Assembly (NCBI GenBank): GCA_030652635.1
Contig: JAUSPW010000009.1
Location: 1 to 5,367 of the forward strand
DNA length: 5,367 nucleotides
Source of the DNA: Pseudohongiella sp.
Lineage (GTDB): Bacteria; Pseudomonadota; Gammaproteobacteria; Pseudomonadales; Pseudohongiellaceae
Direction: 5' to 3'
The notes below the pieces were generated by a model, which did no database searches, had not been told where the DNA came from, and saw nothing but the letters and a program-made list of their open reading frames with translations. Shown piece after piece: positions 1 to 5,367 of this stretch (position 1 is the first letter of the stretch; every line of letters starts with the position of its first letter). The translations under genes and the position numbers were made by a program.

Positions 1-3000
1 TAGCCGGTGCCAAAATCGTCAATCGCAAACTGCACACCCAGGTCACTCAAATACGCCATGATTTGCTGGGCTTGTTCCACGTTGTCAATCAAGGTTGATT
101 CCGTGAATTCGAGCATGACATGACGTGCATCCAAGTCCAGATCGGAAATTTTTTGTGCCAGTTTTTGTGCAAACTCCGCCTCATAAAACTGCTGTGGTGA
201 CACATTGATGCTGAGTTTTAATGTCTGATGGCGCGGCACAGTGCTCCAGCGCTTCAGCATATCCAAGCCCATGCGCATGATTTCTTTGCCAAGTGGCAAA
301 ATCAGCCCGGTCTCTTCAGCCAAGGGGATAAACTCTGCTGGCGACACCAGGCCGCGTACGGGATGATTCCAGCGCACCAGCGCTTCCGCGCCAATCACAT
401 GGCCAGCCTCGTCTTGTTGCGCCTGCAGATACAACTCAAACTGATGTTTGTTGATGCCCTCGCGCAAGTCGGTCAACCACTTGGCGCGCTCACTGATCGC
501 CGCCTGCCAGGCCGGGTCAAAGAAGCCGACCTGGTCACGGCCGGCGTCTTTGGCTTTGTACAAGGCAATATCCGCCTGCTTCAGCAATTCAGCAGAATCT
601 GCGCCATCAGGCCCGTATAACGTTGTTCCTATTGAGCAGGTAATGAAACAGTTGCCGTCTGCAACTGCGTAATTGCCATCCAGCGCAGCTAAAATGCCTT
701 GTGAAATTTTTTGCACTATTGACGCAGCTCTGCCCGAATCGGTATCAAGGGCATTCAGAATCATCACAAACTCGTCGCCACCAAAGCGCGCAAGACTATC
801 CTCCGGACGCATCAAACGCTGCAGCCGTTCTGCGACATTCACTAACAAAGCATCACCCGCGCCATGACCCAGGGTGTCATTCACATCTTTGAAGTGATCC
901 AGGTCTATCATCAACAACGCCGCATAACGCCCGCGGGCCGTAGCAAGTGCAACACTGTCGCGTAACTGCATCAAAAACTTTTCGCGGTTGGGCAGCCCGG
1001 TTAATGAATCAAAATATGACAGTTTGCTGATTTCCTGCTCAGCATGTTTCAGTTCCGTGAGGTCTACATAATCGCCTACATAATTAGTGATCTCGCCCGC
1101 TTCATTTCGGACAGCGGTGATGGTCAGTGTTTGTGGATAAATCTCGCCATTTTTTCGCCTGTTCCAGACTTCCCCGGTCCAGGTATCCGTTTTGGCAATG
1201 CGATCCCACATCGCTTCATAAAATTCGCGACCCTGCCGGCCAGACCGGAACAAGGCCGGCGTCAGACCCTGAACTTCCAACTGGGTGAATCCCGAACTTT
1301 TTTCAAATGATTGGTTGATGCGCAGAATATTGCGCTGGGCATCGGTAATCATAATGCCCTCTTGCGACGCAAATGCTGTGGCAGCAATGCGTAATTCAGA
1401 TTGCGCACGCAGACTGTCCGTCACATCCATGACCAAGGACACCGACAAGCCTTCTTCTGGTACCACCACGTTTTGTGCGGTGATGTACCGAAGTTCTTGC
1501 CCCGCGCGTGGCAGGGGAATGTCGCTCCAGCGCATGCGCTCAGGATCTCCACTTTCAAAATCACTGATCACACGTGCCTGCATTTTTTCGCGCTGCTGTG
1601 CATCCTCGTAAACAACTTCCCAAAAATTGCTGGAGTTGATGAGTGCGTCTCGGGTGGTTCGATAGAAGCGCGGAAAGTTATTGTTCATATACTCAAAATG
1701 CACATCGCTACCAACCGAGTTGATCGCAACACCAATCGGAAGGTTGTCCAGTGCGGCTTTTAGAATTCGCTGGCTTCGCTCAGCATCGCGTTGTGCGCGG
1801 CGTCGCTGGATAATCTGGTATAACTCGTTGCCAATCAACTGAACGGTGTTTACGGCCTCCTCGGTGTAATCAAAATTGCTGTTACCTACACCCATGATCA
1901 GTTTTGCCAGATCACCTTCCATAATCGGCACAGAGATAAACCGCTCCAAACGCGCATGCCCCTCTGGCATACCTCGTTTGTTTTCAGCGAGTTCATAGTT
2001 GTTAACAACAACTGGTTTTTTGAAACGGATGCAATCTGCCCATATGCCTGCTTCATCAACAGGGTAATGATTGTTGTACTCGGCATTGCAAAACTGCTCA
2101 CCCGTTACAGTGCTCCATGCGAGCAGTTCAATGGTCTGTTGATCCGGATTGACCATATGCAAAAAGCCAATTTTGCTGCTGGTCAACGCCTCTGCCAGAT
2201 CGACTGCTTTGCGAGCCAGTGTCTGGTCATCCATATCCACCGATTCGGCGACCAGCGCCAACATTTTTTGTGTGCGCAATTCCGTCAGATAACGATCTGT
2301 CACATCACGCACAACCATCACATAACGCTGTTCAGCACCCGGATATTCCAGCCCGGCGCCAGACAGCTCAAACCAGTGTTCACCCGTGGGCATCATCAGT
2401 GAATAACGTAGACCTTTGGCCCGCCCGGTATTCGCAATTTGCAGCATGGCTTTGAGAAATACCGCAATCGCTGAATCGGGTAAAAACTCGCGCATATTGC
2501 GCCCGAGAAACATTTGCGGGGGCGCAACCAATTCGCCTTCGGCGGCATGTGAGTGATAGTCATGAATTGTGCCGTCAGATGACATCTCGAACATCATGTC
2601 TGGCAATGCATCCAGCGTCGCACGTATTCTGTTGCTTAGTTTTTCTACTTCTCGAAACGGTTCGTCAATGCCAGACAGCACTATCGCTCTGAATAAAAAG
2701 GAATAAGCGATAATTTTGTAAACATGACCGATAAGATTATAGATATCGCCCGCCACCACGTAGAACGTAAAAAACACTTCACTGAGCGCCATCACAATGG
2801 CAGCGCTCGCCAACATCAAGGTATCGCTTTTTTGCTTGCTGGCCGCGCGACGCCACATCAAAAAGCCAGCTGCTAAGCAAATCGAAATCACCACAAATTC
2901 CGCCAGAATTTTGGTCAGTGTCAGACCTACTCCTTCGATAAATGTGGCGGGAACCGTGTCAGGAAAAACCAAAAACCAGAGATTGATCAGAAACAGGATC

Positions 3001-3455
3001 AAAACCACCGCGCTGGGCACAATATAACGATCAGCATTTGTGGGAATTCGGTGCGGCAAAACAGCAACTGAAAACAAGGCAATGGCTGCAAAAAAACGGG
3101 CGGCAAGCCAATAATTGATGCCTTTTTCAATACCACTCTGTGTGACAAAGGCCGGCATGCCGTTGACTGAAATCATGTGCATGAAGTCCAGTATTGCGAC
3201 TCCACAGAACATGGCTGACAACATCAGCAATCGGAAATCAGGTTTTGTGCGAAAGGAATTCCAACCAAGTATAAACACCATGGCAGCTACAACAATTGAC
3301 ATGGTTTCAAGCAATAAATGCAGGGGCGCATAACCCGCTACACCGTCCAGACCCGGCATAGGCAGCAAGCGGGTTACAATCACCAGGCCAGCAAGCAACA
3401 ACAGCGCCCATCGAATTGTACGAACCTGCTTGTTAAACGCATCTTTTATTGTCAT
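1..3455 (-). CDS. MASE3-PAS-GAF-PAS-PAS-GGDEF-EAL membrane sensor, cyclic-di-GMP synthesis/hydrolysis (3' end cut by window)
   Basis: The frame is open for 1151 codons from ATG 3455-3453 to the window edge. It is predicted to be an inner-membrane sensor that makes and/or breaks cyclic-di-GMP. Residues about 14-262 are hydrophobic with 7-8 membrane segments and carry MASE3-like marks (H46xxxE50, D90xxH93, W116xxxR120, K182xxxE186, GHxxK at 243-247). A PAS domain follows (about 275-388, ending in RDVTD), then GAF (about 396-546), PAS (about 562-680) and PAS (about 688-801, ending in VDLTE). GGDEF spans about 812-976: metal-binding D851, intact GGDEF at 892-896, and RPED at 883-886, the inhibitory-site spacing of five residues. 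EAL begins near 995: E1024-A-L, N1084, E1116 and D1146-D1147 match the metal-binding set. By family comparison roughly 100 residues are missing, including the later catalytic Lys/Glu. An AAGG lies 9 bases before the ATG. An in-frame GTG at 3521 is possible but overlaps cysQ and would add a non-conserved leader. Both activities are inferred; the sensed signal is unknown. Confidence 0.93.
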   Translation of the reverse strand, partial: MTIKDAFNKQVRTIRWALLLLAGLVIVTRLLPMPGLDGVAGYAPLHLLLETMSIVVAAMVFILGWNSFRTKPDFRLLMLSAMFCGVAILDFMHMISVNGMPAFVTQSGIEKGINYWLAARFFAAIALFSVAVLPHRIPTNADRYIVPSAVVLILFLINLWFLVFPDTVPATFIEGVGLTLTKILAEFVVISICLAAGFLMWRRAASKQKSDTLMLASAAIVMALSEVFFTFYVVAGDIYNLIGHVYKIIAYSFLFRAIVLSGIDEPFREVEKLSNRIRATLDALPDMMFEMSSDGTIHDYHSHAAEGELVAPPQMFLGRNMREFLPDSAIAVFLKAMLQIANTGRAKGLRYSLMMPTGEHWFELSGAGLEYPGAEQRYVMVVRDVTDRYLTELRTQKMLALVAESVDMDDQTLARKAVDLAEALTSSKIGFLHMVNPDQQTIELLAWSTVTGEQFCNAEYNNHYPVDEAGIWADCIRFKKPVVVNNYELAENKRGMPEGHARLERFISVPIMEGDLAKLIMGVGNSNFDYTEEAVNTVQLIGNELYQIIQRRRAQRDAERSQRILKAALDNLPIGVAINSVGSDVHFEYMNNNFPRFYRTTRDALINSSNFWEVVYEDAQQREKMQARVISDFESGDPERMRWSDIPLPRAGQELRYITAQNVVVPEEGLSVSLVMDVTDSLRAQSELRIAATAFASQEGIMITDAQRNILRINQSFEKSSGFTQLEVQGLTPALFRSGRQGREFYEAMWDRIAKTDTWTGEVWNRRKNGEIYPQTLTITAVRNEAGEITNYVGDYVDLTELKHAEQEISKLSYFDSLTGLPNREKFLMQLRDSVALATARGRYAALLMIDLDHFKDVNDTLGHGAGDALLVNVAERLQRLMRPEDSLARFGGDEFVMILNALDTDSGRAASIVQKISQGILAALDGNYAVADGNCFITCSIGTTLYGPDGADSAELLKQADIALYKAKDAGRDQVGFFDPAWQAAISERAKWLTDLREGINKHQFELYLQAQQDEAGHVIGAEALVRWNHPVRGLVSPAEFIPLAEETGLILPLGKEIMRMGLDMLKRWSTVPRHQTLKLSINVSPQQFYEAEFAQKLAQKISDLDLDARHVMLEFTESTLIDNVEQAQQIMAYLSDLGVQFAIDDFGTG
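2670..3416 (-). other. MASE3 membrane sensory domain within the cyclic-di-GMP enzyme
   Basis: This part encodes residues about 14-262 of the sensor. Hydrophobic segments are visible near residues 14-31, 47-65, 75-93, 114-133, 145-164, 182-201, 212-235 and 240-260. The conserved polar residues inside or beside helices (H46, E50, D90, H93, R120, K182, E186, E226, H244, K247) are the pattern I recall for MASE3, an integral membrane input domain found in front of histidine kinases and GGDEF proteins. The ligand of MASE3 is not established. The assignment is by motif memory, not by a profile search; another 7TM-type input domain is the alternative. Confidence 0.75.
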
Positions 3456-3504
3456 GGCTTGCGACCTTGCTAGCGCCCATCGTTTGTAGCAATCAACGGT
3501 TCCT
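3456..3504 (-). other. 49-base gap between cysQ and the sensor gene
   Basis: The gap separates the cysQ stop codon (3507-3505) from the sensor start codon (3455-3453) on the same strand. I see no stem followed by a T-run, so nothing suggests a terminator, and read-through from cysQ is plausible. The only ribosome-binding candidate is AAGG, 9 bases before the ATG, which is a modest match. No convincing -35/-10 pair with normal spacing was found. Confidence 0.6.
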
Positions 3505-4359
3505 TCAAGCAGCCAGCGCACTTTTGATTGCGTTCAAACTTGATTGGCTCATTCTTCCTGCTGCAACAAACATTGGATTGAGCAGACTTTCTTTGCTGTT
3601 ATACATCAACTGATTCATGTTGACTTGCAGAATCGCGCCACCCGCAGCACACAACACAGCATGAGCCGCAGCAGTGTCCCATTCTGAAGTAGCGGCCAGC
3701 CGCGGATAAACATCAGCTTTACCTTCTGCAATCAAACAAATTTTTAGCGAGCTGCCCATATTCAGCAATTCAATGCCGGTATAGTGCTTCTTTAACGCCG
3801 CGAGAAAAGTTTCTAAAACCTCTCCGCCGTGGCGTCGACTGGCCACGACACGCAGAATGTCTCCGTGTCCGGAATCAGGCTCTGGCAACGTTGATGCATC
3901 AAGGCGAGTCCATGGCTGGCCAGACTCACAACGCCAGGCTTCACAGGATTGCTGACAGACGCCAAGATAACTGACCCCTGTCACTGGCACATGAACAACA
4001 CCCAGCACCGGCTTGCCTTCGCTGATCAGGGCAATATTCACAGTGAATTCGCCGTTGCGGGAAATGAACTCTTTGGTACCATCCAGCGGATCAACCAGCC
4101 AGTAGTGCTGCCACAACTGACGCACAGCAAAAGGCACATCGGCAGACTCTTCAGATAACACCGGGATCTCAGGCGTTAATGCGGTCAACGCGTTCACAAT
4201 CACGTTGTGGGCTTGCAAATCAGCCTCTGTTAACGGAGATTCATCTAGTTTGTTTCTGACTTCCAGCACCCCGGGGCGCTGGTATACCGCCATAATCTGT
4301 TTGCCAGCCTGAACCGCAATATTGTTGATTGTTTGCAGCAATTCCCGAGTGAGTAGCAT
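3505..4359 (-). CDS. cysQ: 3'(2'),5'-bisphosphate nucleotidase CysQ
   Basis: This 284-residue protein belongs to the inositol-monophosphatase superfamily. CysQ removes the 3' phosphate from adenosine 3',5'-bisphosphate (pAp), a by-product of sulfate assimilation and acyl-carrier-protein charging, giving AMP. Metal-site motifs are complete: D47 in SPLTEAD, E70-E71 in LSEES, D90-P-L-D-G-T95, and W227-D228 in SEWDTAAAHA; GSSLK at 202-206 is also typical. It closely follows the E. coli protein (246 residues) but has a longer linker near 145-168 and about 20 extra C-terminal residues. The start was set at 4359 because AAGGGAG lies 5 bases before that ATG and similarity begins there. The frame stays open to an ATG at 4488, but the extra 43 residues are Cys/Arg-rich, unconserved and antisense to yrfG. 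It is divergent from yrfG and precedes the cyclic-di-GMP sensor gene. Confidence 0.95.
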   Translation of the reverse strand: MLLTRELLQTINNIAVQAGKQIMAVYQRPGVLEVRNKLDESPLTEADLQAHNVIVNALTALTPEIPVLSEESADVPFAVRQLWQHYWLVDPLDGTKEFISRNGEFTVNIALISEGKPVLGVVHVPVTGVSYLGVCQQSCEAWRCESGQPWTRLDASTLPEPDSGHGDILRVVASRRHGGEVLETFLAALKKHYTGIELLNMGSSLKICLIAEGKADVYPRLAATSEWDTAAAHAVLCAAGGAILQVNMNQLMYNSKESLLNPMFVAAGRMSQSSLNAIKSALAA

Positions 4360-4362
4360 AAT
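4333..4362 (+). promoter_or_regulatory. Possible yrfG-hslR promoter inside the cysQ start
   Basis: CATAAT at 4357-4362 is one mismatch from the consensus -10 box; TTGCAG at 4333-4338, 18 bases upstream, is a poor -35 candidate. If real, transcription would start near 4369 and give a leader of about 29 bases. The -10 box covers the complement of the cysQ start codon, so use of one promoter could interfere with expression of the other gene. Evidence is only hexamer similarity. Confidence 0.25.
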
Positions 4363-4364
4363 GG

Positions 4365-4371
4365 CTCCCTT
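4365..4371 (-). promoter_or_regulatory. Ribosome binding site of cysQ
   Basis: On the minus strand this reads AAGGGAG, followed by a 5-base spacer (CCATT) and the ATG at 4359. It is a strong Shine-Dalgarno match and decides the cysQ start in favour of 4359 over the ATG 43 codons upstream. Confidence 0.85.
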
Positions 4372-4387
4372 ATTTTGATCCCTACGG

Positions 4388-4393
4388 ATTCTA
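4388..4393 (-). promoter_or_regulatory. Possible -10 box for cysQ
   Basis: The minus strand reads TAGAAT, one mismatch from TATAAT. It would place transcription start near 4381 and give a leader of about 22 bases that contains the AAGGGAG site. The matching -35 would fall inside the first codons of yrfG (about 4410-4417), but no good TTGACA-like hexamer is there. Treat as a weak candidate. Confidence 0.3.
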
Positions 4394-4397
4394 CCTG

Positions 4398-5075
4398 ATG
4401 CTGGATTGGTCTGACATCGACACCGTGCTGTTCGACATGGATGGCACCTTGCTGGATTTACATTTTGACAATTATTTCTGGGAGACACTGGTCCCGGAGC
4501 GCTGGGGGCAGCGTGTGGGGCTCAGCCCGGAGCAAGCCTGGAAGCAACTGGGCGAACAATACCGATCCATGCATGGGCAGCTGGACTGGTACTGCATCGA
4601 CTTCTGGAGCAACAAACTCGGGCTGGATATCCAGCAGCTCAAAGAACAACACCAACATAAAATTGCTGTTCGCCCTAACGTGCCCGAGTTATTGCAGCGA
4701 CTAAAAGCCGTCAACAAAAAATTGTTTCTGGTCACCAACGCGCATCCCGGCAGCCTACGCTTAAAAATGCAAACCACAGGCTTGCAGCATCACTTTCATC
4801 ACGTGATCAGTTCACACACCTTGGGCATGGCCAAAGAAAATAATGGATTTTGGCAAAAACTTAAGTCACATCAACATTTTGAACCGCAGCGCTCTGTATT
4901 GTTTGACGACAACCTGCACGTGTTGCGGCAGGCGAGACGCGAAGGCATTAAACATTTATTTGCCATTCGGCAGCCAGATAGCCAGCGCCCGCCCTTGTAT
5001 TCTGATGAGTTTGTCCATATTGAAGATTTTGCTGACATACTTCCGCCAAACCAGGACGGTAGAATTCTGATATGA
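4398..5075 (+). CDS. yrfG: GMP/IMP 5'-nucleotidase, HAD family (YrfG)
   Basis: This 225-residue cytoplasmic hydrolase matches E. coli YrfG (222 residues) along its whole length as I recall that sequence. The family dephosphorylates purine 5'-monophosphates, chiefly GMP and IMP, in nucleotide turnover. HAD motifs are in order: nucleophile and acid D13-M-D15-G-T17, motif II T113-N114 within LVTNAHP, motif III K146 and motif IV D170-D171 (LFDDN). The cap region carries the family's signature stretches LDLHFDNYFW (19-28) and LDWYCIDFW (62-70). The ATG at 4398 puts the nucleophile at the usual distance from the N terminus, although its ribosome-binding site is weak (GGA, 9 bases before). Its stop codon overlaps the hslR start by an ATGA, so the two are probably one transcription unit. 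No truncation or missing catalytic residue is seen. Confidence 0.95.
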   Translation: MLDWSDIDTVLFDMDGTLLDLHFDNYFWETLVPERWGQRVGLSPEQAWKQLGEQYRSMHGQLDWYCIDFWSNKLGLDIQQLKEQHQHKIAVRPNVPELLQRLKAVNKKLFLVTNAHPGSLRLKMQTTGLQHHFHHVISSHTLGMAKENNGFWQKLKSHQHFEPQRSVLFDDNLHVLRQARREGIKHLFAIRQPDSQRPPLYSDEFVHIEDFADILPPNQDGRILI

Positions 5076-5367
5076 GTGATAAGCAGCACGACAACAATGC
5101 CAGTGCGCCCGGCAAAGTCAGGCTGGACAAATGGTTATGGGCCGCGCGACTTTTTAAAACCCGCGCCTTGGCCAAAGAGGCCGTTGAAGGCGGCAAGATC
5201 AGTATTGATGGCCACAAACCCAAACCCGGCAAAGAAATTGCCACCGGGGCGGTGTTGAGCGTGCGACAGGGCTGGGATGAAAAAACTTTATTGGTGATTG
5301 GCTTGTCTGAACAAAGACGCAGTGCACCCGAAGCGCAGTTGCTGTATACCGAATCAGATGAAAGCAG
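5072..5367 (+). CDS. hslR: Heat shock protein 15, S4-domain ribosome-recycling factor Hsp15 (3' end cut by window)
   Basis: The window holds the first 98 codons and two bases of the next; E. coli Hsp15 has 133 residues, so about a quarter is missing. Hsp15 binds 50S subunits that still carry a nascent chain with peptidyl-tRNA after premature dissociation and helps return them to use. The S4 RNA-binding domain is clear at about residues 17-75: VRLDKWLWAARLFKTRALA, then EGGKISIDG and KPGKEI. The family motifs RQGWDEKT and SEQRRSAPEAQLLY follow. The first 14 residues are polar and poorly conserved. The ATG at 5072 overlaps the yrfG stop (5073-5075); the only Shine-Dalgarno-like sequence is AGGA at 5053-5056, too far for strong independent initiation, which favours translational coupling. 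In E. coli yrfG, hslR and hslO are adjacent; whether hslO follows here lies outside the window. Confidence 0.95.
   Translation, partial: MSDKQHDNNASAPGKVRLDKWLWAARLFKTRALAKEAVEGGKISIDGHKPKPGKEIATGAVLSVRQGWDEKTLLVIGLSEQRRSAPEAQLLYTESDES

Larger units (their letters stand above)
4360..4397. other. 38-base divergent intergenic region between cysQ and yrfG
   Basis: Only 38 bases separate the two start codons. The region holds the cysQ ribosome-binding site (AAGGGAG on the minus strand) and a weak GGA at 4386-4388 for yrfG. It is too short to hold two complete sigma70 promoters, so promoter elements must extend into one or both genes, or transcription must start further away. In many related genomes a nudE gene lies between these two genes. 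Confidence 0.8.

Noticed and set aside
150..170. Two copies of TTTTTGTGC with a 12-base period
   Set aside because: They encode the AQKLAQK stretch of the EAL domain; a two-copy, nine-base repeat is too small to mean a repeat array.
1235..1260. Inverted repeat GCCGGCC / GGCCGGC with a 12-base loop
   Set aside because: It lies inside the third PAS domain coding sequence (the conserved LTPALFRSGRQG stretch) and has no T-run on either side, so it is not a credible terminator; it follows from codon choice.
228..2455. Several plus-strand open frames of 60-150 codons (for example 228-620, 1401-1763, 1956-2402)
   Set aside because: They are antisense to the continuous sensor gene, whose frame gives recognisable PAS, GAF, GGDEF and EAL motifs throughout. 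Their translations show no family resemblance.
2797..3333. Plus-strand open frames opposite the membrane domain (2797-3027 and 3115-3333)
   Set aside because: They are shadows of the MASE3 coding sequence on the minus strand and lack recognisable content.
4360..4488. N-terminal extension of cysQ to the ATG at 4488
   Set aside because: The additional 43 residues are Cys/Arg-rich and unlike the family, lie antisense to the start of yrfG, and have no role once the strong AAGGGAG site 5 bases before the ATG at 4359 is considered.
4458..5244. Minus-strand open frames opposite yrfG and hslR
   Set aside because: They are antisense to two well-recognised genes and their translations match no family I know.
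1..5367. Search for a mobile element, phage remnant, toxin-antitoxin pair, CRISPR array or RNA gene
   Set aside because: Coding sequences fill nearly the whole window and all four are recognised chromosomal families; no gap exceeds 49 bases, and no terminal repeats, spacer arrays or tRNA-like sequence were seen.

Overview
This window looks like ordinary chromosomal DNA from a gammaproteobacterium. The evidence is the pair of a YrfG-type GMP/IMP nucleotidase gene followed by an hslR (Hsp15) gene, next to a cysQ gene, all with high similarity by eye to the Enterobacteria/Pseudomonas families. Base composition is mixed, roughly half G+C by eye. I cannot name the genus. Free-living aquatic or soil gammaproteobacteria with many cyclic-di-GMP enzymes would fit. 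No mobile element, CRISPR array, tRNA or rRNA is visible.

Layout. Positions 1-3455 (minus strand) are one long open frame, 1151 codons, cut by the left edge of the window. It encodes a membrane sensor with an N-terminal MASE3 domain, then PAS, GAF, PAS, PAS, GGDEF and EAL domains. The GGDEF and EAL active-site residues that lie inside the window are all present, as is an RxxD inhibitory site. Positions 3505-4359 (minus strand) are cysQ, a 3'(2'),5'-bisphosphate nucleotidase, 49 bases upstream of the sensor gene and in the same direction. Positions 4398-5075 (plus strand) are yrfG, an HAD-family GMP/IMP 5'-nucleotidase. Positions 5072-5367 (plus strand) are the first 98 codons of hslR, cut by the right edge.

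How the genes fit together. cysQ and yrfG are divergent with only 38 bases between their start codons, so their promoters must lie partly inside each other's coding sequence. yrfG and hslR overlap by an ATGA stop/start and are probably translationally coupled. The sensor gene could be read through from cysQ, because no terminator is visible in the 49-base gap. It may also have its own promoter, which I could not pick out. In many gammaproteobacteria a nudE gene sits between cysQ and yrfG; here it is missing from that position. I see no wholly new system. The points most worth checking are the dual-domain MASE3 cyclic-di-GMP enzyme placed behind cysQ, and the compacted cysQ/yrfG divergent junction.
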